From Dimorphilus gyrociliatus (taxonomy: Eukaryota > Annelida > Polychaeta > Dinophilidae), in assembly GCA_904063045.1 (NCBI GenBank), contig CAJFCJ010000177.1, forward strand, positions 49,227 to 72,526: a stretch of 23,300 nucleotides of DNA, given 5' to 3'. The notes below the pieces were generated by a model. It worked only from the letters and a program-made list of their open reading frames with translations. It searched no databases and had not been told where the DNA came from. Both the position numbers and the translations under genes were made by a program. Positions 1 to 8,950 of this stretch are shown piece after piece. The stretch's first letter is position 1. Every line of letters starts with the position of its first letter.

Positions 1-500
1 ATGATCAGATGTAAAGTCCAAGTTGTACTGTTCCTCAAACTCATTGATTCTCTTTACTTCTTATTAGGTTTTATGAGATTTGAGCTAGACACTAAGATTT
101 ATATTCTGATGAAAGTTGAATAACTTTCACCAAAGTTTCAGGAGATTCTATAATGAGATGGAATGCTAGAGTAAGAACTTTGTGTACAAATAGAATTATC
201 TACTTTGATTATCAATCAAATTGTGTTGAGTATATGTTTTAGCCTAGTTTACCAAGTAGATATTGCATACTATCAGCAACAAAGATAAGTTTTGTAAATT
301 TAAAGCAAAAAGTCCTCAGACACATTTTCTATATCTTTTTATTTTTATATATGTAATTTAAATAAAGACCAAAATGGAGTTTCTAATAATAAAAAATCAA
401 ATTTTAACAAATTATTAACTTATCTAACTTGAATTGTATTGTATTGGTAAACGTGAATAAAATTTAAACAGATAAATATTGGTGTTGAGTGAATATGGTA
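1..500. other. AT-rich intergenic stretch, no gene recognised
   Basis: No supportable gene is seen. A 40-codon open frame begins at base 1 and ends near 123. Another frame, from about 124 to 240, is open but matches nothing I recognise. Both could be remnants of repeats or chance. The edge of the window prevents deciding whether a gene enters from the left. Confidence 0.4.
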
Positions 501-579
501 GAAAACAGCCAGGATTGAAAATGACCAGAGCTCAGTTGAAAACGGCCAGAGCCCTGATTGAAAATGGCCAAAGACCTAG
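501..579. repeat. Short tandem repeat, about 22-bp unit
   Basis: Three consecutive diverged units lie at 515-535, 536-557 and 558-579. They follow the pattern TTGAAAAYGRCCARAGMYCWG, and a partial unit (GAAAACAGCCAG) precedes them from 501. On the minus strand each unit reads TGGCCATTTTCA or a variant, which resembles the transposon-end-like motifs at 2497 and 5289. This may therefore be a subterminal repeat of a DNA transposon rather than a simple satellite. Confidence 0.7.
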
Positions 580-602
580 TTTTACATAAAAGTAATCAAT
601 TT

Positions 603-1004
603 TTATGTAAACCCTAACCCTAACCCTGTTGGAATTGGGATTCGATTTCTTTTCATTTCACTCACCAATCTATCATAGTCTTCAATTAGTCTTTGTTGCC
701 TTTCTGACATTTCTGCTGGTTGTATTGTAATTGTTGAAGTTGCTGGGGTTGAAGGGTTAGAGTCTGTAACTGCCCCAATTGCATTTCCATTTACTCCTTC
801 TGCCATATTTACTTTCTCCAAACTTTTGAATAAACCAAAATAATATCCTGTTGACTGCGCCAAATTTGTATATCTTCTATATTTTGTGAAACTCTCCTTC
901 CATTTCTTTTTTCCTCTAGTGCATCTGTTAAATTCAGGGCCGACTGAATTTTTTCTCAGGTCTATTCTGAATTTCTGGTCTTCCAATAGTTTTATTGTTC
1001 CTTT
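603..1004 (-). pseudogene. Unidentified open frame ending in telomeric repeat
   Basis: A minus-strand frame is open from 1004 down to a TAA at 603-605. Its first ATG is at 806, giving 67 residues; the upstream open part lacks a start. The frame is Lys/Arg-rich near its beginning (RGKKKWKESFTKYRR), Thr/Ser/Pro-rich in the middle and charged near the end (MSERQQRLIEDYDRLVSEMK). The last residues, GLGLGFT, are translated directly from the CCCTAA repeat at 610-627, so the natural C-terminus is missing or replaced. The family is not recognised. It could be an exon of an unknown gene or a piece of a transposon-encoded DNA-binding protein. Treat as a probable fragment. Confidence 0.35.
610..627. repeat. 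Interstitial telomeric repeat (CCCTAA)3
   Basis: Three perfect units of CCCTAA (TTAGGG on the other strand) lie between the 22-bp tandem repeat and the open frame at 603-1004. TTAGGG is the usual animal telomere unit. Such short internal runs are known products of break repair or transposition near telomeres. Confidence 0.85.
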
Positions 1005-2477
1005 TCATTACTTTTGTTATCATAATCAAATAATATTTTGAAAAAACAGTAATCACACCACATTCATATTGAAAAATACCTGAAAATGTGAACAATAAAT
1101 GGAAAACATTAGGAAGTAGGGCATATAAAGAAGATGTTGTCTGACATGTTCTGTGTTGAACATATAGTTTTTTCTATTGAATGTGAGAAATTGGCACTGG
1201 GCCAAAAGTGAACAATAGTCAAGTTTGACCTCTGATACTTTTTAGCTGACTGAGATAATGATTTTGGTAGGCTGCTCGAATCTAATATTCATATGTTGAG
1301 AATCAGTTAAGAAAGTAATAAAAGAATGGTATGGAAATACAAAGACAATTGATTTATGAGACGGAAAAGCCACATATCAATGATTAACCAGGTAAAAATA
1401 ATGCTGTTGAATGGGGCACCCCTCAATGTAACCTTCCACATGTCATAGGCGTTGTCAGATAATATGTTTAATACAAGTTATACAGTCACGATAAAAGGGA
1501 TATAAAGTTTTAATCTTGTGAATTTTTTGACAACATAATATATTTATGATCTAGATTATTTGACAAGGTATTAAGTAATTTGAAGACAGTTGCTATGACA
1601 TTACAATATGGAATTGTAGATTAGTTTTTCAACCAAGACTTCACGTACAGTTTTAATATGATGATAAGGCAAATGAAAATTATATAACACCAAATAATCA
1701 CCTTGTAAAACCTTTTTTTCTTTGTACTAATTACTTTTTATTGTGACTGTATAAAAAGAGAATGTCAGCGAGCATGAAAACAAAATTAGGAATGTAAATT
1801 GTGGAAAACAGTGGGGCATTGTGATCAAGAATATACTAGAGAACAAAAAACTATTTGTAAAATATTGTAAGAAAATTGTACAGACTTACAGAGAGTTTTT
1901 GAATGCTGTTTTTGTTTAAATTGAGTTATATTGCTTTTTTGTGTGGCATTCTTAAAAAAAATTTGTAGTCTACATTTTTTAATTCTCTGGGAAAATATTA
2001 AGATTTACTGTCAAGTATGTTAAAGGGGATCAACAGAAAATGGCCACAAAATTTTTCAACCTAAAATATATTATAACAAGAAATGAATTAAATTTTGAAA
2101 GTGTGTTTATTTGAACAGTTGAATATATTAAAAGACTACAACTTAAAAAAAAACATACAATTTAACAACAATTGATTTATTCATAGAGCTTCTAAATAAA
2201 TTTCAGAATATTTTTCTAGAACTTCTAATGAAGTCATCTCATGCCAGGTAATCTTCCCAGGTCCTTGGGCACAGATAGGAATGCTTTGAAGTGAGGATGT
2301 AGTTCATGTTTAAGTTTGGTAAGAGGATGTTACAAGGTTCAACATTTCGGAAGGCTCATTGAATTATAACTTGGCGAAACCTTAACTGGTAATTAAAGAT
2401 GAGCCTTCAAGCTGACTAATCAGACCTGTGTTTGGCCAATGTTATAGCAAACATTTAAATTAACTTATTCTATTAAA
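1005..2477. other. Gene-free repeat-bearing stretch
   Basis: No gene is supported. The stretch holds one copy of a direct repeat (1176-1218, partner at 8428-8470) and one fragment of a dispersed repeat (2218-2243, matching the reverse complement of 8153-8178). Short GGGG/AAAACAG motifs near 1802 and 2027 resemble the transposon ends described elsewhere. The remainder is AT-rich sequence without recognisable coding content. Confidence 0.5.
1176..1218 (+). repeat. Direct repeat copy 1 (43 bp)
   Basis: This segment matches 8428-8470 in the same orientation at 37 of 43 positions. The first 19 bases, ATTGAATGTGAGAAATTGG, are identical, and so is the closing AACAATAG. It is probably a fragment of a dispersed mobile element. 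Confidence 0.7.
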
Positions 2478-2483
2478 TTTATT
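2478..2483 (-). promoter_or_regulatory. Candidate polyadenylation signal of the ITIH-like gene
   Basis: AATAAA on the minus strand, about 105 nt downstream of the TAA that ends the ITIH-like frame at 2587. Its position suits a 3' end signal, but in AT-rich DNA this hexamer is common by chance. Confidence 0.35.
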
Positions 2484-2496
2484 AGTATTATAAATT

Positions 2497-2543
2497 TTGG
2501 GGCATTTTCTGTCCCAATTGGGGCTGTTTTCTGTTGTATTCAT
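2497..2543 (+). repeat. Double transposon-end-like motif
   Basis: Two direct copies of the motif lie back to back, at 2497-2512 (TTGGGGCATTTTCTGT) and 2518-2543. The second agrees with 5289-5314 at 23 of 26 positions. The core TTGGGG.C.TTTTCTGT recurs in inverted orientation at 8861-8877. The family looks like the terminal repeat of a DNA transposon. Confidence 0.55.
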
Positions 2544-2586
2544 GTTAAAGTAAATTGTAGATAGAATTAGATCAGAAATAATTAGA

Positions 2587-3613
2587 TTATTCGAGATAAT
2601 TGTTCAATTTTTCCGGGAAAAGGATATCATTTACATCAAATAGCCAACAATCATTATTATATCTCTTTACTATCTTTGAATGAACCATTCTATCATTTAC
2701 TGTGACAGAAGACTGCTTATCATTTTCACTGTCTTGAACATTCTCAAAGAAATGAAAATTTTTTTGATGAATGATACCGAGTAATCCTCCATTTTTCTTG
2801 TTTGCCAATTGTGTTTGAATGATAATATCTAAAAACTCTCCAATTACTAGCTTGTTTGATTTTTTTACAGAGAAAAATTCTGGCTTAAACTGGTTCCCTT
2901 TCTTTATTCCAACCAAAAATATATTATTCTCAGGTGTTAGAGTCACAGTAAAATCTCCAATTTGAATTGTTTTTTTTGTAGAATGCCAATCTTGATATTT
3001 TTTATCCTCAATGTACACTCCATCTAGAGCAATGGTCAAATCATGATTATTTAAAGAAAAGACAATCTGATCCATATACTAGTCATCCTTCAGAACACCA
3101 AATACAGTAATATTTTGTTTGAAATCTTTAAAAATTTTCAATTTCCTATAATAAGTTGAAGAAACATCAAAGCAAACTTGCTTCATTCCCAAACCATTCT
3201 TATCTTTTACAAAAGCAGTAAAATGTGGATCACCACCACCACCAGCCTGACCTATAATAGATATGGTACTTGTGAAAGATGGAAAGTGTTGGCTAGGACA
3301 ATTATATTGTAATATCTTTTCTTCAAGAGGTTCAGTGTTGCCATCACTTACAATTGATAATGTCAAAGTTACTGTTTGAGTGTGTGATAAATCTGTAAAT
3401 GATGTTGCACCAGCACCTAAATAATCTGGATCAACTTGTAGACTGTAAGAGAAATAAGAGTAAATTGATATTTTTTAAAAAGATCAATCATTTCATACCT
3501 GCAACTCTGAGGAGGATTCCCTCCCTTGATTTTTATTTCTACCTCATCCCCTTCATTAAATTCCATGCCATTATCAAAAATAAATGTTGGTCGAAGTGTC
3601 ATTGTAGAATATT
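2587..3613 (-). pseudogene. ITIH-like heavy chain C-terminal exons, in-frame TAG
   Basis: Two exons are clear. Exon A, 3613-3499, ends CAG|GTATGA. Exon B, 3442-2587, follows a 56-nt intron whose acceptor is CTCTTACAG; the join is phase 2 and keeps the frame. The encoded chain first has an Ig-like, possibly Calx-beta-like stretch (FNEGDEVEIKIKG). It then shows GDPHF followed by a Cys-Phe block, GLLGIIHQ and a final CWLFD, the order seen in the inter-alpha-trypsin inhibitor heavy-chain C-terminal domain. In that family the domain is a secreted, hyaluronan/matrix-associated module. A TAG at 3079-3081 interrupts the domain in frame, and homology continues directly after it for about 163 codons. 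No VIT or vWA exons are recognised upstream. It is either a pseudogene/fragment or a gene with stop readthrough or a sequence error. Confidence 0.65.
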
Positions 3614-3702
3614 CTAAAACTTTTAAAAAACTATTACAATAATTTAAACATTCAGGTGAAATTACAAAAAAACAAATATTCAAAATTCAAAAAATAACAT
3701 AC

Positions 3703-3889
3703 AAAATTGACAAAATACAACTGCCTGGTAGATTAACAAATTCATAGTTCTTTCTTTAATCTTAACATGCAGAATAAATACTGGAATAGCTTTTATAGGC
3801 AAATTTGAACCAGGAAAATATTGAATAAAGGCTATTTTGAATAACGAAATGTAGAATATTGAAAAGAATTTATTCAAATAGATAAGTCA
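3703..3889 (-). other. Possible upstream exon of the ITIH-like gene
   Basis: An open minus-strand frame begins after a TGA at 3889-3887 and runs to a plausible donor, TTTT|GTATGT, at 3703/3702. Joining it to an acceptor AAAAG just upstream of 3613 keeps the frame; joining it to the nearer TTTTAG acceptor would create a stop. A hydrophobic segment near the end (MNLLIYQAVVFCQF) is visible. No domain is recognised, so its membership in the gene is uncertain. Confidence 0.2.
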
Positions 3890-4278
3890 TCAGATAGCTA
3901 TTCATTAAATTGTCTATTAAATTATAGACAGAAAATATTTTGTCCTGTTTAAACTTAAAACTGGTTTTTTTAAACTATTAGCATTGAAAACTAGAATTAT
4001 GGAAAAAAAATGTCGACTATGTGAAGAAAATATTTAAAAACACTTTTTAAAATTTAAATTATTATTGATTTTGAGAAATATCCAATACATTCCCATAATG
4101 CAATCACTTTAGGATATGCACCAAACACAATGCCTGACAATAATTCTATTAAATTTTAGAAGTAAAATTTTGATGGCGCCGTAACTCAGGAATTATAAGA
4201 GATAATTGAATTTTGTAAAAATATTTGAAATTGGCAAAAGTTTCTATTTGTATGAGTACTTTGGCTAATTTAGTAAAT

Positions 4279-4317
4279 GATTATAGTTGTGACAAATCAG
4301 ATTTTCCTACAATTACA
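4279..4317 (+). repeat. Dispersed repeat family, copy at 4279
   Basis: This segment matches 7508-7546 in the same orientation at 35 of 39 positions. Read as protein it gives DYSCDKSDFPTIT, against DYSCDKPEIPTIT in the second copy. The matching reading frames suggest descent from a coding part of a mobile element. Confidence 0.6.
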
Positions 4318-4652
4318 CAAAAGAAAAGATACTTGGCAGTAAATCTTACTATTTTCTCACAGCATTGAAAAATGCAGACAATGAATTTTATATTTAAAAA
4401 TGTGACACAAAAGAAAGGATATGCAATAAAAGAGCAAGCATTGTAATGCTCCATTCAAAAAACAATACAACAGATTCAAAAACTGTCTGTAAGTCTATTC
4501 AATTCTTTTAACAATATTTGACAAATGGTTTGAGAAATATTATTCTTTCTATATGTAATTCATGCTGTTTGTACTTTGTTGAGAAGTTCCCACAGAACAA
4601 GGTAAACCTATCACTAACATCAAAGGTTAACCTGGAGTGTTTTGTGAGTGGC

Positions 4653-4674
4653 AAAACCCTAAACCCTAACCCTA
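4653..4674. repeat. Interstitial telomere-like repeat
   Basis: Three CCCTAA-type units occur here, one with an extra A (CCCTAAA). It is the second such site in the window after 610-627. Confidence 0.75.
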
Positions 4675-5288
4675 GCTCATTTCAATGAAATTTGGAAAGG
4701 TTTTTTTTGATTAAATCAAAAAAGAGAAACAGAATTCTCACATTTCAAGAGTCATAAATGATTTTGGGAAGCAGTCAAAGAAAAAATACACCAAAATTGA
4801 CATTTACAACAATTTCCAAAAGAAAATTTTTTTTGAATATTTGAGAATGACTAAATATGTCAGCTGACACTTTAAACATTACTCATTCATGTAGTTTTCA
4901 CAAAGTGTTTTTACAAATACATTTCCTGCTTTTCTGACCGAAAAGAGTTTTGACTTAAAAGATTTTGATAAAAGTGAGGAAGTGTGTTTTAATACTAATG
5001 ATGATAATGATTTTCAAGTTAGAGAAAGAGTAATAGGGAAGAAAAAGCTTTTGTCTACATTCGCAACAAAAGAGTTAATGATTTTCAACTTGCTATTGCG
5101 TTTTACATTTATAGTAAAATTTAAGTTGATTTGAAGCTTTCCCTCTGCAAAGCTCAGAAGAAATTCAACAAAATTTGTTGCCTTAACTGTGAAGCATCCT
5201 AAGTTAGCAAGGATTTATACACAGCTCAAAACAAAGAGTCTGATTATATTTTAATGTTTAAAGTGACGCATAGGGTTAAACAGTGCAT

Positions 5289-5314
5289 TTGGGGACGTTT
5301 TCTGTTGTATCCAT
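5289..5314 (+). repeat. Transposon-end-like motif (left end candidate)
   Basis: TTGGGGACGTTTTCTGT at 5289-5305 is matched in inverted orientation by ACAGAAAATGTCCCCAA at 8861-8877, 16 of 17 positions. It also matches 2518-2543 in direct orientation. Together with the MULE-like fragment just inside the right copy, it could be the left terminal inverted repeat of a decayed 3.6-kb element. Confidence 0.45.
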
Positions 5315-5416
5315 AATTGGAGATATCTATTTTCCCTTAATTGTAAATGTTATTTTTATTTCTCTCTTTCCAACATTCATTTAGAAGGTCCATGAAAAAA
5401 TAAGTTGAGTTTGGCT

Positions 5417-5661
5417 AATGAATGGATTGGAAAAAATATCTATTAGTTGAGATAAGTCAGTTCCTATATGTAAGTTGATGCAAAAAGAATGTGTATATTG
5501 AGCTTAAGACAAATACAAAATAAAATGCTACATACATGGCTTGGATTTTGTTTGTCTAATTGTTTTATGGGATTTAATGAATGGATTGGAAAAGCAAATT
5601 ATATCATTTAGTGGGAATATGATCATTACCATCTATAAGTTGGTGATATATAGAATGTGTT
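5417..5661 (+). repeat. Diverged tandem duplication, period about 159
   Basis: AATGAATGGATTGGAAAA at 5417 recurs at 5576. Downstream blocks, each reading TATAAGTTG or TGTAAGTTG and then AGAATGTGT, recur at similar spacing (about 5467-5494 and 5632-5661). This is a worn tandem duplication within non-coding DNA. Confidence 0.5.
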
Positions 5662-6044
5662 TTGTTCTCAATAAGATAAATGCTTTTAATAGTTTTGTTG
5701 TATCCTGTAAAATACATAAATTAGGGAGAAAAGTAGAGAGAGATAGAGAAATATTAGTAAGAAGAAAAGAACAGCAGAGCTGATGGGGGCTGTTGAAAAT
5801 GCCCACTTCGGAGTTATTATGGTGTGAGATTTTGGGTTGGGAAAGGCCTAGGAAAAATAATTAAGCAAATTGATTTGTAACTAGATTGATCCAAACCAAA
5901 AGGTTTGAAACAATAAAGTGCTTAAAACAGGGTATTATGATTAGGGTATGACCACAAAACTGAAAAAAAATTTTTCAACAACATCCCAAAACAGACTGCC
6001 AAGAGAAAGATTTTTGTAATAAATTCATAAAGCTAAATATTAAC

Positions 6045-6549
6045 CTGGAATATGAGGAGGATATATAATTAATTGTCTTATTGTGTATATTTTCACTAAA
6101 TCTATAGAAATCCATAATTGTGTAGAAACATCAGCAAGTATTTGTGTACAACCACCTAAATTTTGATTTGAGTGAACAATGCCATCTGTTAAATGATTTC
6201 TATCATAAATATATTCAGGATATGCAATATGATGAATATGAATTATTTCTTTATTTAGGGCAATGTTATATGTTCCAGAAGATTGAATACCATTGCATAA
6301 ATCTATTTGAATAGAATTTGATAGATTTAAATGTTTCATTGCTTGCGGAAAATTTTCAATATATTCTTTAGTCTCTTTAAAAGATTGATAATTAAAAATA
6401 TTTTCCATTTTCCTATAGTTTCTGTTTAACCAGAATTTATCTGAAGAACAGCTTATAGACAGACCTTCTCCATGAACCAATAATACATATATCAACATGT
6501 TGGTTTTTCTACAGAAGAATATGTTTCCTGTACGCAAAAACTTTTCCAT
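6045..6549 (-). pseudogene. Fucolectin-like (F5/8 type C) single exon, truncated
   Basis: An open frame runs from ATG 6549 to 6045, where CCAG|GTTAAT gives a splice donor. A second in-frame ATG at 6498 starts a short hydrophobic run (MLIYVLLVHGEG) that could be a signal peptide. The last 80 residues show NIALNKE, HLTDG, GGCTQ and LWISIDLVKIYTIRQLIIY. This is the order of the fucolectin/tachylectin-type F5/8 C domain: Asn-Ala-Leu start, Asp-Gly, Cys-Thr, Trp-x-x-Asp-Leu. Members bind fucose or other glycans outside the cell. The second half of the domain should lie in a further exon, but none is found down to 5780. It is therefore a truncated fragment, or the next exon is far away. Confidence 0.55.
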
Positions 6550-6777
6550 TGGTAAACATAATCTTAAAGTTAAAAAAAAAATAAATCAATCTTTATAGAC
6601 TAGTTTTGGCTATTGTTCTTTTGAATAGAAAATCCTTTTTTTAGTTTTTCTGCCCGCTTAAACAAATTTCTCTTCTATTCAATTAGAAATTGAAAGACTG
6701 GTAAACATGACCGAAAGTAGTTGAAAAAATGAGTAGAATAACGTCCATCTTGGGATACTTTTCTATATATTTTTTAT

Positions 6778-6826
6778 CATATTGTGATTGTAGAAATTAT
6801 CAAAAGTACTGGCCCAAATAGAACCT
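6778..6826 (+). repeat. Dispersed repeat family, copy at 6778
   Basis: It contains ATTGTGATTGTAGAAATT and then AAAGTACTGGCCCAAATAGAACCT (6803-6826). The same two blocks occur, farther apart, at 8282-8312 and 8363-8385. The second block recurs, more diverged, at 17417-17440. Confidence 0.55.
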
Positions 6827-7507
6827 CCAGTTCTTGCCCAACATTTCCAACAGACTTTATATCCATTTTGCACACTTAAAAAAAGAAAGGAAAGATTTGC
6901 TTTATATTTAGTTGAATTTTCCTAGTCATTTAACAAATCCAAAGTCCCTGAGAAGTGCTACATTACTCTAATTTATCAATTCATCTTTCTTTGACAACTG
7001 TGAAAGCTCTCCAAATGGCAGAATAGTAGCCAAGAATTCTGCATTAAATCAAAGGCAAATTGAGTTCAGAAAGAACAAGCTAAAGAATTTCTTGAAAATG
7101 TTGTAAAAAAATATCATAATATTTCAAATTTGTGTAAAGTTCCATTGTTAGTAATGATTCTTTTTTTTGTCTGGAAAGTGAAAGGAGACATTTTCAAGAA
7201 CTTTTGGCTGCCAAATTTCTATTAGAGAAATTCGAGTCAAAAAAGGAGAGCAAAACCTTGAAATTAAAATTGAAATCAACTTTTCAAAATAAAACTGAGA
7301 AATCATTGGCTGAACAACAACACTACAAAATAAACATTATAATTAAATTGACTTTAAAACAGGAATTGTTACTGCTATTTAATGACAATGGAAATACTGC
7401 TTTTCATCATAGAAATATTGGTATAGTTTTAAGAACCACAGATTTCCTTGAACTCAAAGATATTATTAAAAAAAACTTTGGCAAACTGGTGAATGATTGA
7501 AAAGGAC

Positions 7508-7560
7508 GATTACAGTTGTGACAAACCAGAAATTCCTACAATTACAATACAACAAAGTAC
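7508..7560 (+). repeat. Dispersed repeat family, copy at 7508
   Basis: Bases 7508-7546 match 4279-4317. Bases 7531-7560 match the reverse complement of 8282-8311 at 28 of 30 positions. The frame reads PTITIQQS. Confidence 0.65.
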
Positions 7561-8152
7561 ATTTAATGATAATAATAAATATCTCTCAAGTTTTGCACAC
7601 CTTCCTAATTAAAATGAATTAAATATCTTAATCCTCCTAACTCAGCCAAAACTCTCATATTCAATAATTTGATGAGAAATTGTTCTATGTTGCAAAAAAT
7701 AAATCCTTGTAGAAATAAAAATATGGAAATATTTTGAAATCTCTCCTATGGATCATAAAGAAAAATTTATTTTCATTAAATTTACATAGAAAACCATATA
7801 AGTGTTTAGTGAAAATTTATACTCAAGAATTTTTCTGCTTCTAAGCTTCTCTTCCAAAATGTTTTGAGTTTTTATGCAACTAAGAAAAAGATGAAACCAG
7901 TGTCATTGTGTAAAAGAGCAGCTTTCCAAAAAATCTAAGCCATCTCATAAATTTGTGATGTCTTTGAAATAATTACAAATACTGTTGTATTCATAAACAA
8001 ATGAAATTTCAAATTGTCATTATTTTTAAGTAATGTTTGAATGATGATGTCACACTCTTATCTTGATTTGATAAATGCAGACATTATGAGTTGTTTTGAG
8101 TCTATGTTCACTATGCTATAGTTCAAGATCAATTGCTTAGAGATTTGTCAAT

Positions 8153-8385
8153 CATCAGATGACTTCATCAGAAGTTTTGCAAAAATGTTGTGAACTTTAT
8201 TCAGAAATGAAATGAATAATTGTAAATAATTCATGAAACTCTGATAGGAGAATGTATTGTATGATATAACTTTCAACTGTTGTACTTTGTTGTATTGTGA
8301 TTGTAGGAAATTTGTTCTCATCCCAACCATATTCATCTGTACTGCTCATTTAATATTACACCAAAGTACTGGTCCAAATAGACCT
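8153..8385 (-). repeat. Longest copy of the dispersed repeat family
   Basis: Read on the minus strand, this segment carries all three anchor blocks of the family: AAAGTACTGG at 8363-8385 (reverse), CCTACAATCACAATACAACA at 8282-8312 and AACTTCTGATGAAGTCATCT at 8153-8178. A minus-strand frame of about 50 codons starts at an ATG in the interior and includes FPTITIQQSTTVESY. Its conserved PTITIQQ peptide also appears at 7508, supporting a once-coding mobile element. The family is not recognised. Confidence 0.5.
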
Positions 8386-8427
8386 CTTTCGTAAGATGTA
8401 ACAATTTTGGTAACATTCAATTCAACC

Positions 8428-8470
8428 ATTGAATGTGAGAAATTGGAATTGGTGCAAACGTCAACAATAG
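8428..8470 (+). repeat. Direct repeat copy 2 (43 bp)
   Basis: It matches 1176-1218 at 37 of 43 positions. Its first eight bases pair with 8414-8421 (CATTCAAT/ATTGAATG, 6-nt loop) to form a small perfect hairpin. Confidence 0.65.
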
Positions 8471-8543
8471 CGTACCTAGCACACAATGCTATTGTTAAGT
8501 ATTCATATTAAATAGTATGATAAGACACTAAAAAATTTTTTAG

Positions 8544-8834
8544 ATTGATGCAATCTTCTTCAAGAGGACAGCAGATGTAATAATGTCTAATTTGTATTCA
8601 TCTCAAACAAATACTGATTTTCTACCAAACCTGAAATATTTAAAAGGGATGGCCAATTCAACCAGGCAAAAGAAGAGGCCAATGGAACCAAAAGATTATG
8701 ACTTTGAATTAAATATGGATTTCATACCAGACAACTTTCTAAAGATAGACATTTGTGAAAACAATGAAAGGATTCTTATATTTGGAACAGACTATCAGTT
8801 TGAATTGTTGAGTAAATCAGGGTATTTTCAATAA
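8544..8834 (+). pseudogene. MULE-like transposase N-terminal fragment
   Basis: The frame is open from just after a TAG at 8541 to a TAA at 8832-8834. An internal ATG at 8583 would give 83 residues. The run NNERILIFGTDYQFELLSKS resembles the segment that precedes the first catalytic Asp (DGTF) in metazoan MULE/FLYWCH-associated transposases. The upstream part (RKKRP-like basic stretch, then FIPDNFLKID) also fits that layout. The frame ends before the catalytic Asp, so no DDE domain is present and the fragment is inactive. It lies 27 bp inside a transposon-end-like motif (8861-8877). Assignment is by motif memory only; another DNA transposase class remains possible. Confidence 0.5.
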
Positions 8835-8860
8835 TAATTGTTGAATAAATCATGATGCTG

Positions 8861-8877
8861 ACAGAAAATGTCCCCAA
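8861..8877 (-). repeat. Transposon-end-like motif (right end candidate)
   Basis: Reads ACAGAAAATGTCCCCAA on the plus strand, the inverse of 5289-5305 with one mismatch. The flanks (GTGCAT before 5289, GTGAGAT after 8877) are similar but not an exact target-site duplication. Confidence 0.45.
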
Positions 8878-8950
8878 GTGAGATTTTTGAAAGCAACATT
8901 TCAGATTGAATAATGGTTAGGACTAGTGAAGTAGCCATGGATTTGTAGTT

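Larger units (their letters stand above)
3890..5288. other. Gene-free stretch with repeat fragments
   Basis: No gene is supported. It contains a dispersed-repeat copy (4279-4317), an interstitial telomere-like run (4653-4674) and the approach to the transposon-end-like motif at 5289. Around 5035-5270 several short plus-strand frames are open between stops, and one includes a Cys pair (CCLNC). This suggests a decayed coding element that I cannot identify. Confidence 0.4.
6550..8147. other. Gene-free stretch with repeat remnants
   Basis: It holds dispersed-repeat pieces (6778-6826, 7508-7560). A plus-strand open frame at about 7204-7500 has no ATG and a Lys-rich, repeat-adjacent sequence (SKKESKTLKLKLKSTFQNK). 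It lies immediately upstream of the 7508 repeat copy and may be the decayed coding part of the same element. No function can be given. Confidence 0.4.

Noticed and set aside
5541-5783. 80-codon plus-strand open frame
   Set aside because: It has no real ATG context, overlaps the worn tandem duplication and encodes a hydrophobic/Lys mix with no recognisable domain; likely chance.
5900-6044. Possible continuing exon of the fucolectin-like fragment downstream of the donor
   Set aside because: Acceptor-like sites exist (TCTCTTGGCAG and TTTTTTTTCAG on the minus strand), but the sequence after them does not continue the F5/8 C domain.
7204-7500. 98-codon plus-strand open frame
   Set aside because: It lacks an ATG, and its Lys-rich composition follows AT-rich DNA. 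It may be a repeat remnant but is not supportable as a gene.
8148-8336. 62-codon minus-strand frame in the dispersed repeat
   Set aside because: It uses a different frame from the conserved PTITIQQ reading seen in other copies, so it is unlikely to be the coding frame of the element.
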